Assembly: GCA_963725395.1 (NCBI GenBank)
Contig: CAVRYH010000005.1
Span: forward strand, 1 to 64,000
Origin: Bog-756 sp963725395
GTDB lineage: Bacteria > Actinomycetota > Acidimicrobiia > Acidimicrobiales > RAAP-2
DNA: 64,000 nt
Direction: 5' to 3'
This document shows positions 43,683 through 52,721 of the stretch, in pieces. Position numbers and translations under genes: made by a program. The first letter of the stretch is position 1. Every line of letters begins with the position of its first letter. The notes beneath the pieces were generated by a model. The model worked only from the letters and a program-made list of their open reading frames with translations. It had not been told where the DNA came from and did not search any database.

Positions 43683-44792
43683 TTAGGGATTCACCAAACT
43701 AAAGGTGCCACCAAAGGCGTGGATCCCATTGCCGTTGCCGACGGTCCCCGTGTATGACGGGGCGCCAGATTCGATGACGGGCTGTTCCTGGCCGTAGAGG
43801 TACAGGGGGTGCCCGTCATAGGTTGCCTGGTAGGACCCGTCGAGCCGCCTGATGGCGCCAACGCCGTGGGGGTGGAGCCCAGATCCCGCAACGGGTGGCC
43901 CGCTGGTGAGGACAGGGATCCAGGTGAGCGTGCACCTCCCTGAACACTGGCTCTGCCACGGCCGGTCACCACTGAAGGCGTACACACTGATGGTGACGCC
44001 ACTGCTCGGGATCGGAGGAGTGGCGTCGAGTTCGTCGCCGAACGGGTACTCCTGTACGCCCACGACGGGGGACGTATAGGTGGTCTGGCCGGCGACGGGA
44101 GCCTCGGTCTCGAGGCTCGCAACTCCTGATGCGGGCAGACCATTGGGCGACAACAGCGACCACAGACCACCCCACGGGGGAAGTGGCGCCACGCTCTCGA
44201 AGAAGTCCTGGCCGACAAACGAGTTGGGCCCCTGGTCGAAGAGGTAGAGCGGATGGTCGGCGTAGGTGACCTGGAACGCGTCGAGGTCAGAGCGGTAGAC
44301 CGTCCCGAGCAGTGATGGGTTGACCCCGGGACCGGCCACCGGCGGTCCCCACGTCAAAAGCGCGGGCCACTCACCCGTGTTCGCCGAGGGAGAGCTTGTA
44401 CAGGTGAATCCCTGGGTGGCGACGACGGTCGTCCCACAAGCTGCCTGGTATCCGGCATGGCCCCACCCCTGACCGTAGGTCGGCGGGTCACTTGTGAGGT
44501 AATACAGGGACGAGCCGGCCGGATAGTTATAGCCCGCAGGAGTCGGTGGATTGGCCGTTGGGTCCGCCGGGACATAGCCGGCACCGGCACCGCCCACCAC
44601 GAGCACCGGTCCGTAGGTGCTCGACTCCAGCGCCACCACTGCTGACCCACGATCTCTCCCGGAGCCGTGCTGTCCCTGCCAGTGCTTATGGCCGAAGCCG
44701 CCAGGGCCACTCGACGCATGTGCTGCAGTAGCAACAACGAGAACAAGGAGGGCAATGCCCAGCCCGAACAAGACCTTCACTCTCGCCGCCAT
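43683..44792 (-). CDS. Secreted Lipoprotein_15-repeat protein
   Basis: 369 aa. Signal peptide MAARVKVLFGLGIALLVLVV ... HASS. Paired repeats typical of PF03640: LGTVYRSDLDAFQVTYADHP, LYLFDQGP and GVGAIRRLDGSYQATYDGHP, LYLYGQE, each preceded by a W-P-x-L/V segment with two Cys (CGTTVVATQGFTC, CSGRCTLTWIPVL). Such proteins are secreted and of unknown role, sometimes called COG4315. Single gene. Confidence 0.85.
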   Translation of the reverse strand: MAARVKVLFGLGIALLVLVVATAAHASSGPGGFGHKHWQGQHGSGRDRGSAVVALESSTYGPVLVVGGAGAGYVPADPTANPPTPAGYNYPAGSSLYYLTSDPPTYGQGWGHAGYQAACGTTVVATQGFTCTSSPSANTGEWPALLTWGPPVAGPGVNPSLLGTVYRSDLDAFQVTYADHPLYLFDQGPNSFVGQDFFESVAPLPPWGGLWSLLSPNGLPASGVASLETEAPVAGQTTYTSPVVGVQEYPFGDELDATPPIPSSGVTISVYAFSGDRPWQSQCSGRCTLTWIPVLTSGPPVAGSGLHPHGVGAIRRLDGSYQATYDGHPLYLYGQEQPVIESGAPSYTGTVGNGNGIHAFGGTFSLVNP

Positions 44793-45550
44793 GATGTGCT
44801 TCCTTCCGCCAGGCTCAGGTACTCGTGCCCCACATTCAGGTTTAGAGAATCAGGCGTCGAAGTCAAGTGGTATTCGAGACTACTGCCCAGTGCCCTCGCC
44901 GACCGTGAGCGGGCAATCACAGAGGGTGCCGCCCGCAACTTGCCGTTCAGCCACACCCGCCGCCATCGGCGACCTCAGCCGTACTTCGACTGAGGCACGA
45001 GAAGGCAATCGAGACCTCGTACTCGGCCAGGCGACCTCGGCCAGGCCTGAAGGACACGACCACAGCCACAACAGATAGTTCCGGGAACAGAGCCGGCGAC
45101 ATGGCCTGGGGCACGCTTGGTTGAACGCGCGACCCAGACAGAACCCAGACAGAGGAGTCGGCCCCGGGATGGTTACGTACTGAGATTGTCTGGAGGACCG
45201 TACCGATCGACGCAGGCGATGCCTCAGGCCATACCGGTCGACCCCTCGCCCTTTCGCCGAGAATAGGCGCACCTCGTCTCGGTAAAATGGCACTATCCAA
45301 CTCACGGAGCGGCGGGTTGATTCCGAACTCAACAGCGAAACTCATGGGGCGCAACGTCGCACTGAGGTGAGGTGGGGGAGTGGTAGGGCCTCCGCTGTAT
45401 GTCCACTCAGGCAGTGCTGAGCCGGGTGGGGCGGCCATCGTCCGACCAAAGCAGAGCCCAAGCGAGTAATCCCATGGACTTAGCCATATTGAGCGGATAG
45501 CTTGAGTCAACGGCGTAGTGCCGGTCTTTGATCCATCGCAGGGGGCAAGT
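44793..45550. other. Intergenic with two dispersed repeats
   Basis: CTCAGCC hairpin (imperfect) at 44974-44994. 45250-45400 is a long composite-repeat copy (GCGCACCTCGTCTCGGTAAA, ATGGCACTATCCAACTCACG, ..., GAGGTGGGGGAGTGGTAGGG). No gene seen. Confidence 0.6.
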
Positions 45551-46492
45551 GTGGGCATCAATCCGTACATCGTCTTGGGAAGCGCCGTGGTCGGTTTCCT
45601 AGTTGGTTTGACCGGCGCCGGGGGCGGGGCGCTGATGACGCCGATGCTGATCCTGCTGTTCAGTGTTAAGCCCTCGACGGCCATCTCGAGCGATTTGGTC
45701 GCTGCCGTCTTCATGAGACCGTTCGGTGCCGCCGTGCACATGTCCAAGAAGACGGTGAACTTCCCCCTGGTGGGATGGATGGTGGCCGGATCGGTGCCGA
45801 TGGCTTTCCTCGGTGCTTACCTGCTCCATCTGATGGGACATGCCAAGACATCGCAGGCCAACATCGAGAAGGCGCTGGGTGCTGCGCTTCTCATCGGAGC
45901 ACTGGCCATGGTGATTCGGTACGCCCTCGACCGCCGCGGCGGCAATCAACGCGAGGCCGTCGTCCACGATCTCGTGATCAGGCCGGTGCCCACCGTGTTG
46001 ATCGGCGCGGTTGGGGGGCTCATCGTCGGGATGACCTCGGTCGGGTCTGGGTCCTTGATGATCGTGATGCTCTTGTTCCTTTACCCAATGTTGGGTGCCA
46101 ATCAGCTCGTGGGAACAGATCTGACCCAGGCAGTCCCGCTGACCATCGCCGCTGCTCTGGGTGCCCTGGCGTTCGGGCATATCGAGTTCTCGGTGACCAC
46201 GTCGATCATCATCGGGAGTGTCCCCGCCGTCATCGTGGGCTCGTTCATCTCGTCGAGAGCCCCGGACAAGTACATCAGGCCGGCCATCACGTTTGTGATC
46301 TTCGCCTCCGGCCTCAAGTATGTGGGTCTGGGAACAACTGCCCTCGGTTGGGTCCTGTGTGCAACTCTGCTTGCCATTGCCGTCATCTGGCTGTTCTATG
46401 TGCGGCCATGGCAGAGCGGTGGCCTTTCGATCGGTGCTGTAGCCACCGAAGACGAACGGGACGAATCAGTCAGGACTAGATCCTCCCCGTAG
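45551..46492 (+). CDS. TauE/SafE-family anion exporter
   Basis: 313 aa from GTG 45551 (an in-frame start at 45518 is possible). Two homologous halves: VVGFLVGLTGAGGGALMTPM and GAVGGLIVGMTSVGSGSLMI carry the family G-x-G-G-G/G-S-G-S motif; eight helices in all, with SSDLVAAVFMRPFGA and VGTDLTQAVPLTIAAALG as the paired loop segments. Exports sulfite, sulfoacetate or related anions in characterised relatives; substrate here unknown. Confidence 0.92.
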   Translation: MGINPYIVLGSAVVGFLVGLTGAGGGALMTPMLILLFSVKPSTAISSDLVAAVFMRPFGAAVHMSKKTVNFPLVGWMVAGSVPMAFLGAYLLHLMGHAKTSQANIEKALGAALLIGALAMVIRYALDRRGGNQREAVVHDLVIRPVPTVLIGAVGGLIVGMTSVGSGSLMIVMLLFLYPMLGANQLVGTDLTQAVPLTIAAALGALAFGHIEFSVTTSIIIGSVPAVIVGSFISSRAPDKYIRPAITFVIFASGLKYVGLGTTALGWVLCATLLAIAVIWLFYVRPWQSGGLSIGAVATEDERDESVRTRSSP

Positions 46493-46574
46493 CGCAGCCT
46501 GGTCATCGGTCCGACCAAGTATCCCTACATCAGGCCAAACTGCGGTCTACGTGGCCAAGCAAGGTGGGCGTATG

Positions 46575-46734
46575 ACCGGCTGAGTCTGCGCGGACGTCGT
46601 TGGAGCGACCTCAGCCTAGGCAGCCTGAGCTTGTAGTTCAGATCTCCAAGTCGGTGCCGTCTGCTTCTCCGTCATTACCGTCATGAGAGCCATCTTGGCT
46701 CCATTCGGCGTCCAACTTCCCCGGGTGCGCGCCA
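46575..46734 (-). mobile_element. Relic of the left end of the 1415-2709 IS, next to paired hairpins
   Basis: On the minus strand from 46734: TGGCGCGCACCCGGGGAAGT, TGGACGCCGAATGGAGCCAA, then ATGGCTCTCATGACGGT. This equals the IS left end and the first codons of orfA, with a few changes, fading out near 46660. 46575-46629 is a diverged copy of the paired CTCAGCC hairpins. Everything else of the IS is gone. Confidence 0.7.
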
Positions 46735-46825
46735 CGTGTCCGGCATTGTGTTGGACGCCGTGGCTCTCGGCCTGCGGAACTCCGCAGTTGCAATCGGACT
46801 AAGGGGGGCGTGCCCGCCAAGGCGG

Positions 46826-47446
46826 TCAGGAGGTGGCTGGCATCCCAACCATTGCGCGGAACTCGTCGGTCGTATTCGTGACCGGGAATGGCTCACTCGG
46901 TGCATCGAGGCCCAGCCGGTCACAGATGGGATCCCACCCGTCCGTCGGACGCCATTCCAGGAGGCGATTGGCCGGGATGCTCTGGCGGACTGCTGCATTA
47001 TGGGGTTCGTAGGCGTCCATCATGGCTGTGGGGTCTTCAAACGAATCGCTGAAGCGATCGCGTAGCAGCTGAACGACGGCAGTCATCCACGGCTCCAACT
47101 CCGGTGGGACCTTGTCGAACGTCTGAAATATCGTGTCGGACGCGCTGCGGTACCAGGATTCTGGATCTCGTACAGAGAGCAGCACGAGCGCGTCCGGATT
47201 AGCGGCGGATAGCTCGGACCAGAATGAACACCCGGGCCAGTCCACAAGAGAGACGTAGCCGGCCGGCATCGTCGCCCAGTCAACGGGTCGACCTTCAATG
47301 GCGTCGATCCAGCCCGGTACCTGGGTCGGATCTCCGAGGATCTCGACCATGTGATGGCACGGACCATCGAGCAGCTGTTCGAGGGCAATCTTCAACGAAT
47401 GGGTACCTGTACGACCGACTCCCGCACCTACGACCTTGAGCGTCAT
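46826..47446 (-). CDS. Sulfotransferase-family protein
   Basis: 206 aa. VVGAGVGRTGTHSLKIALEQ is the PAPS 5'-phosphosulfate loop; ALVLLSVRDPESWYRSASDT is the 3'-phosphate loop with Arg and Ser; LLEWRPTDGWDPICDRLGL is the conserved C-terminal helix. Matches the Sulfotransfer_4 group common in actinobacteria. Acceptor unknown. ATG 47446. Confidence 0.9.
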   Translation of the reverse strand: MTLKVVGAGVGRTGTHSLKIALEQLLDGPCHHMVEILGDPTQVPGWIDAIEGRPVDWATMPAGYVSLVDWPGCSFWSELSAANPDALVLLSVRDPESWYRSASDTIFQTFDKVPPELEPWMTAVVQLLRDRFSDSFEDPTAMMDAYEPHNAAVRQSIPANRLLEWRPTDGWDPICDRLGLDAPSEPFPVTNTTDEFRAMVGMPATS

Positions 47447-47763
47447 CCCGTTCCGCCAATCTCTCGTGATGAGTGGACAATGCCGCGAGACTACGGCCCA
47501 TCGGGCCCCGCGTCATCTAGATAAAGAATGGAGGAATGCTGGACAAAATCAACAATGTGTCCGTCGGTTGCACGTTCGGGCACTCGTTGTGTCGCCGTCG
47601 TTCCGATCCCGTTCGAACGGAGCCGAAATGTGCGTGAACGTCAAGAGTGTGGTTCCCCATCAGGGGAGGCGAGGACCAAAGTTGCCCTGATCACCACCGG
47701 GAGAAGGTCACACACCCGCACCACTTGGAGCGCCAGGACCAAGCGGTGGTGCTTCGGCACCCG
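47447..47763. other. Intergenic, no gene seen
   Basis: 317 bases upstream of the sulfotransferase gene; neither strand shows a protein-like frame or a clear repeat. Confidence 0.5.
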
Positions 47764-48600
47764 CTACCCTTTGCGGGCGGTCACGAGCCAGCAAGCGCCG
47801 CCGAGCACGACGCCCTCGGGCCTAACGTACGGTTGCAGCGCCTCGAGGGTGGCCTCGATTCCGGCCTGCACTGCGTTGGGGTCCTTTCCCTCCACTAGCT
47901 GGCGACCCATCCCGTAAGAGAACATGAAGGCGACGACTTCCTCGGGGCCGCGTCCCATGGGCATCCCGTCCTCGTGCGCCTCGACGGTGACCTCTGACCA
48001 CCCGGCGGACTCAAGCAGGCCCCTGGTCCGCTGGGCATCCGCCAGGGCGAACGGTCCGGGGGCGCCAGCCTCGGGCAGCTCGGGGATCCCCACGTGCGCC
48101 ACCATTGCCGCCGCCGGTACCGCGATCCACTCGTTGGCCGGAAACATCTCCTGCCAGCACACAAAGCACAGACGACCACCCTGACGTGCTGCCCTTGCCA
48201 GGTTGGCGAAGGCGACCTGCGGGGCGTCGAAGAACATGACGCCGAAACGGCTCACAACAACGTCAAAAGGTTTCTCGAAGGAAACGGATTGGGCGTCGCT
48301 CTGGACAAAGTCGACGTCGAGACCTTGCGTCTCGGCTCGTCTCCGGCCGAGCTCCAGCATGGGCGCCGACAGATCGAGGCCAGTCACATGCCCGTCGCTC
48401 CCTACGGCTCGGGCCGCTTCCAGGCTGACGGCACCGTTGCCACACCCGATGTCCAGGACCCGCTCGCCCGGTTTGAGAGCGGCGGCTGTCAACAGCCTAC
48501 GGCCGAAGGGGGCGAGCATGGCGTCGAAGCGCTCGGCTTCTGTCACCCAGACATCAGCGGAGCGTCCGTTCCAGTATTGGATCATGTCGGCGTTCGCCAC
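47764..48600 (-). CDS. Class I SAM-dependent methyltransferase
   Basis: 278 aa. YWNGRSADVWVTEAERFDAM at the N-terminus, motif I GERVLDIGCGNGAVSLEAAR, VTGLDLSAPMLELGRRRAE, FDVVVSRFGVMFFDAPQVAF and LARAARQGGRLCFVCWQE. This subgroup (W-x-V-x-E-R-F-D, F-G-V-M-F-F) is widespread and uncharacterised. Ends GGACWLVTARKG. Confidence 0.9.
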   Translation of the reverse strand: MANADMIQYWNGRSADVWVTEAERFDAMLAPFGRRLLTAAALKPGERVLDIGCGNGAVSLEAARAVGSDGHVTGLDLSAPMLELGRRRAETQGLDVDFVQSDAQSVSFEKPFDVVVSRFGVMFFDAPQVAFANLARAARQGGRLCFVCWQEMFPANEWIAVPAAAMVAHVGIPELPEAGAPGPFALADAQRTRGLLESAGWSEVTVEAHEDGMPMGRGPEEVVAFMFSYGMGRQLVEGKDPNAVQAGIEATLEALQPYVRPEGVVLGGACWLVTARKG

Positions 48601-48781
48601 GGCCCCTTTCTAGCCGCCGGAGTGCCCGCAAAGCGTCGTCGTCCGTCTGCTTTAGGGGAACTACCTTGTGAATAGGGTTTCGGAAGGGCTCAGAGTTATC
48701 CCCACTGGGAGCGGGGCATTTCGCTTACGTCGGCGGAATAGGTCGGTGGCCGAGTGGTTCCCGAGGCAGAATCGGGGGACG

Positions 48782-49465
48782 ATGAACGACCCAGCCAAGC
48801 CCCCCGATCCTCACCGTGACCATCTAGGGCGTGCCCGTCCCCCGGACCTCGAACGAGACGGTCAAGGCCACGTCGATTGGGACAAGCGGTACGCGGAGGC
48901 CGAACAGGTGTGGAGCGGTGAACCGAATGGTGCCCTTGTCGCTGAAGTAAGCGACCTCACCCCCGGTACCGCTCTCGACGTGGGATGCGGAGAGGGGGCC
49001 GACGCCATCTGGCTGGCAGGCCGAGGCTGGCGAGTCAGGGCGATCGACGTGTCCGACCTAGCGCTGCAGCGTGGAGCCAGGGCCGCCGAGCAGGCTCAGG
49101 CCAATGTGGAATGGATTCTCGCCGGTCTGCTCGATGCACCTCTCCGGAGCTCTGGGTTCGACCTCGTCTCCGCCCAGTACCCCGCACTGCTGCGCTCTTC
49201 TGACCATGATGCGGAACGTCGGCTGATCGCCGCTGTCGCCCCGTTGGGACATCTCCTTGTCGTCCACCATGCTGATGTCGACATCGAACAGGCGAAGGCA
49301 CACGGGTTCGACCCGGCCGACTACGTCGCGGTCAGCGATGTGGCAGTGCTGCTGGACGAGAGTTGGCAGGTGGCATTCGATGGGCGGAGGCCTCGCTACG
49401 TGCACTCCGGGGCCGGCTCCCACCATTCTCACGACATTGTTCTCCACGCCCAGCGCCTGTCGTAG
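48782..49465 (+). CDS. Class I SAM-dependent methyltransferase (thiopurine-type)
   Basis: 227 aa from ATG 48782; an upstream frame to 48668 lacks similarity. HVDWDKRYAEAEQVWSGEPN, then GTALDVGCGEGADAIWLAGR, VRAIDVSDLALQRGARAAE and FDLVSAQYPALLRSSDHDAE. The W-D-x-R-Y...W-S-G-x-P-N start is typical of TPMT/TehB-like small methyltransferases that detoxify thiols, metalloids or similar. Divergent from the methyltransferase at 47764. Confidence 0.9.
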   Translation: MNDPAKPPDPHRDHLGRARPPDLERDGQGHVDWDKRYAEAEQVWSGEPNGALVAEVSDLTPGTALDVGCGEGADAIWLAGRGWRVRAIDVSDLALQRGARAAEQAQANVEWILAGLLDAPLRSSGFDLVSAQYPALLRSSDHDAERRLIAAVAPLGHLLVVHHADVDIEQAKAHGFDPADYVAVSDVAVLLDESWQVAFDGRRPRYVHSGAGSHHSHDIVLHAQRLS

Positions 49466-49635
49466 AAATTTGCTAGACCCCATGCAACGCTTATGGCCGC
49501 AGCGGGCTGGTTGTCCCCGATCGCCGAATATGCCCTTGCCATCGCCCCGGTCGTGACAATAAGTGCCGGATGGTCGCCGCCCGTAGGTCCGGCTCACACC
49601 GGCCACGGACACTGAACACCGGCAGTTGCAGCACG

Positions 49636-49938
49636 TTACAAAATCGAATCCCTGTAGGCGACGGCCTCTGCTCCGATTGCCGCACCGTCAGCCATGTCAA
49701 CTACTGGAAGAACTTCGTATTTGATCCATGGAGTGAACTTAGAAACATCCCGCAGGATGTCCTCAGGACTGTCGGACTCGACGAAGGCAAACCCGCCCTC
49801 TCCGTCGACTCGCTGAACGAACTGGTGGAACGTCGAACTCTGTGAGGGCGTCCACTTGCTGAACACCGCAAGCGAGCGCTTTACCTCGCTCTCCGCATTT
49901 CCAGTTTCACGATTTGTCCACGACACCACGTATTTCAT
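49636..49938 (-). CDS. DUF3303-like protein
   Basis: 100 aa from ATG 49938. MKYVVSWTNRETGNAESEVK, RSLAVFSKWTPSQSSTFHQF, VQRVDGEGGFAFVESDSPED and VLPVVDMADGAAIGAEAVAY form a ferredoxin-like small protein. The only complete member of three DUF3303-like loci here; the others (21843, 54341) are broken. Confidence 0.75.
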   Translation of the reverse strand: MKYVVSWTNRETGNAESEVKRSLAVFSKWTPSQSSTFHQFVQRVDGEGGFAFVESDSPEDILRDVSKFTPWIKYEVLPVVDMADGAAIGAEAVAYRDSIL

Positions 49939-50332
49939 CTTCCGCCTCCGTCGATACATATGTCCGCCTTGGACGTGGTGAGCATGTCATGCCAGGCCTT
50001 GGCTGGCAACCGCTTCTACGACGAGGTGCGACTGAGGGACCTAGCTTGAAGGGGGTGCCACCGAGGGCTGGGAATGGGGCCATCTCGTCCGAGTAAGGGA
50101 GTAGCACAACCTCAACCGTGTCCCAGCTGAGTCTGTGCGGATGTTGGCACGACCTCGGCCGCATCGGCTGGTGGCTGGGAGCCCATCGAGACATCGGACT
50201 CGTCTATGAGGACGGGTCTCAGTCGCACCTGAACGGTGCGATGTCGACCGCACTCGAAGCAAAGTCCTTGCCGAGCGCAGGGCTGATCATTAGGTACCCC
50301 CCAACGGCACGACTGGGCGTGTGGATAACCGC
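49939..50332. other. Intergenic with degenerate paired hairpins
   Basis: 50106-50170: CTCAACC...CAGCTGAG and CTCGGCC...CGGCTGG separated by TCTGTGCGGATGTTGGCACG. 50300-50335: AACGGCACGACTGGGCGTGT plus GGATAACCGCC. No gene seen. Confidence 0.6.
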
Positions 50333-51565
50333 CTACGGATTGACCGTCAACGTGAGTTCCTGCGTCACCACGGTCTTGAATGGATGCGCTGTCGACTCCA
50401 GACACTTGACGATGAACGTGTAGGTGCCCGACCTTCTCGGCGTCCCTGAGATGAGGCCGCTCTTCGACAGGTGGAGCCAGATCGGCAGGACACCTCGACC
50501 TCTCGGCCCGTACTTGTTCCAGGTGTAGGGCGGGGTCCCCCCGGTGGCCTGGAGCTGGAAGGAGTAGGGCTGGCCGACCGTGGCATCGGGCAGCGACGTG
50601 GTCGTGATCTGCAGCGGACCGTTGCTGATGGCGAGTTCGGTCACCGTGCCGTCGTTGCTGTTTGTCACCCAGACGTGGGTGCCGTCGGAGGAGACGGCCC
50701 CGGGATAGCTGCCCACGCCGATGGTCTGGACGACCGAGCCGGTCGAGGCGGCGATCTCGGTCACCGTGTTGTCGTCGTCGTTCGTCACCCAGACATTGGT
50801 GCCGTCGGAGGAGACACCGAAGGGAAGGTTGCCCACGTTGATGGTCCGGACGACCGCCCCGGTCGAGGCGTCCAGCTCGATCACCGTGTTGTCGGCAACG
50901 TCCGTCACCCAGACGTGGGTCCCGTCGGAGGAGACGGCGACGGGACCGCCGCCCACGTTGATGGTCCGGACGACCGCCCCGGTCGAGGCGTCGAGCTCGG
51001 TCACCGTTCCGCCAGGGCACGTCACCCAGACGTGGGTGCCGTCGGAGGAGACGCCCCTAGGGAAGCTGCCCACGTTGATGGTCTGGACGACAGCCCCGGT
51101 CGAGGCGTCGATCTCGGTCACCGTTGCGTCGTTGTTGTTCGCCACCCAGACGTGCGTGCCGTCCGAGGAGATGCCTTCGGGATAGGTGCCCACGCCGATG
51201 GTCCGGACCACCGCCCCGGTTGAGGCGGCGATCTCCGTGACCGTGTTGTCGCCGGTGTTCGCCACCCAGACGTGGGTGCCGTCGGAGGAGACGCCGAGGG
51301 GATAGGTGCCCACGTTGATGGTCTGGACGACCGCCCCGGTCGAGGCGTCGAGCTCGGTCACCGTGGTCCCGAACTGGCCCGTCACCCAGACGTGGGTGCC
51401 GTCGGACGAGACAGCGTAGGGAACACCGCCCACAGGGATGGTCTGGACGACCGTGGCCGCCGACGCAGGAGGCGCACTGCCGATCACTGCAGCAGTGAGC
51501 GCACCACCGAACAGTAGCGATCCTGCCAACACTGTCCGCAGTGCGCTCCGACAACGAGTACCCAC
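50333..51565 (-). CDS. Secreted YVTN beta-propeller protein with C-terminal Ig-like domain
   Basis: 410 aa from GTG 51565 (GGGAGG 9 bases upstream). Signal peptide MGTRCRSALRTVLAGSLLFG ... PASA. Seven to eight blades with SSDGTHVWVT, ELDASTGAVVQTINVGTYP and VTEIAASTGSVV. The C-terminal 95 residues are an Ig-like domain virtually identical in protein and DNA to that of the 12687 paralog, ending ELTLTVNP. The blades differ, so the shared tail suggests recent gene conversion or selection on the Ig domain. Confidence 0.86.
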   Translation of the reverse strand: MGTRCRSALRTVLAGSLLFGGALTAAVIGSAPPASAATVVQTIPVGGVPYAVSSDGTHVWVTGQFGTTVTELDASTGAVVQTINVGTYPLGVSSDGTHVWVANTGDNTVTEIAASTGAVVRTIGVGTYPEGISSDGTHVWVANNNDATVTEIDASTGAVVQTINVGSFPRGVSSDGTHVWVTCPGGTVTELDASTGAVVRTINVGGGPVAVSSDGTHVWVTDVADNTVIELDASTGAVVRTINVGNLPFGVSSDGTNVWVTNDDDNTVTEIAASTGSVVQTIGVGSYPGAVSSDGTHVWVTNSNDGTVTELAISNGPLQITTTSLPDATVGQPYSFQLQATGGTPPYTWNKYGPRGRGVLPIWLHLSKSGLISGTPRRSGTYTFIVKCLESTAHPFKTVVTQELTLTVNP

Positions 51566-51770
51566 GATTCGACACCTCCCGCTCCAGGGTGCCGAGCAAG
51601 CACCGCCCGGAGATTAAATAACAGAATCGGGCGGTGCTGGCAACCGACATTGCTTACGGTGAGCTTCTGAGTCACGAGGGTGGTCGCGTATCAGAGGAGG
51701 GGAGGGCCGAAGGTTTCCCACAACATCGGGAGTGTGATACGGCGACTCTGCCGGCGACGCCGAACGAAGC

Positions 51771-52301
51771 TCAGGCGTTCTTCTGGGCCGCCTTTTCGAT
51801 TGTGAACTTGTGGTGTTGGGCGAGAATGTGCTCGTGCGTTGCACCGTGGTTCGGCACATCCGGATGGTGGTGCTTGCAGAGAATGTAGGGCGTTCCCTCG
51901 AGAGCATGGTGGCCGATCCTCCAGCATCCCTTGGTATGGCAGTTCACCTTGCGCAGGCCGGTATAGACACCCACGCACACTGCACTGATCAGGGTGGCCT
52001 CTCCCAGGTCGGAGCCGAACCCCGACCAGAAATTGTAATACACGTCTGGTCCGCCATGAAGAGTCCCTGTGTGGAGCGCGAACCAATGGCGGAGAGCGCC
52101 GACGAACGCGATGAGGAGTGCTACGAGTATGACCATGAGGAGAACGCCCGCGACCCAGGCGGCCCTATTCCCCGAGTCGTCGGGGGGGAACGCAGGAGTT
52201 GGGGGTGCCGTGGAGTCGCCTGCGGAGGTCGCGGCGTCGCCTGTCTCCGTCGGTGTGGCAGGGGGCTCGCTTGGCCAGGCGGATTCCGATGCTTCAGTCA
52301 T
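51771..52301 (-). CDS. Cys/His-rich single-pass membrane protein
   Basis: 176 aa. Thr/Pro/Ala-rich N-terminus (~45 aa), one clear helix AAWVAGVLLMVILVALLIAF and a possible second (DLGEATLISAVCVGVYTG). The C-terminal tail holds NCHTKGCWRIGHHALEG, CKHHHPDVPNHG and HILAQHHKF, a dense His/Cys set likely to bind zinc. I have seen similar tails on small actinobacterial and phage-associated proteins but cannot name the family. Confidence 0.65.
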   Translation of the reverse strand: MTEASESAWPSEPPATPTETGDAATSAGDSTAPPTPAFPPDDSGNRAAWVAGVLLMVILVALLIAFVGALRHWFALHTGTLHGGPDVYYNFWSGFGSDLGEATLISAVCVGVYTGLRKVNCHTKGCWRIGHHALEGTPYILCKHHHPDVPNHGATHEHILAQHHKFTIEKAAQKNA

Positions 52302-52721
52302 GGTCTTTGATCTCCGCTCGCTGCCCGAGGTGAACCGACGGCACGCTCACCCATGGCTATTCTGCCGTTGCGAGCACCCCTTGACGCGGATCTTCCCCCG
52401 AACACCGGGAGTGGGGCGCATCTCGTCCATGCATAATGGGATTATCGGATCCACGGAATAGCGGCTTGATCCCCAATTCAAGAGTGAAACACATGGACCG
52501 GGCAGTCGTAGCGAGGTGGGGTGGGGGAGTGGTACGACCTCAGTCGTACGCAGGTTGATGACACGGGATCCCATCACAACGGGTACCCCCGTTCGCCGGG
52601 GTAGCTGACCTCACTCAGCCCTACATCGATTCAGTGACTCAATGTCCCTACTGCCGAGACGAGGTCCCGTTGGATGGCTCGATGGGACGTAGAGCTGCAG
52701 CGGTGATGCGGTCATGCGTCT
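52302..52721. other. Intergenic; fullest copy of the composite repeat
   Basis: 52385-52560: CCCCCGAACACCGGGAGTGG, GGCGCATCTCGTCCATGCAT, AATGGGATTATCGGATCCAC, GCTTGATCCCCAATTCAAGA, CAGTCGTAGCGAGGTGGGGT, ending in the CTCAGTCGTACGCAGG hairpin half. No gene seen. Confidence 0.7.
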
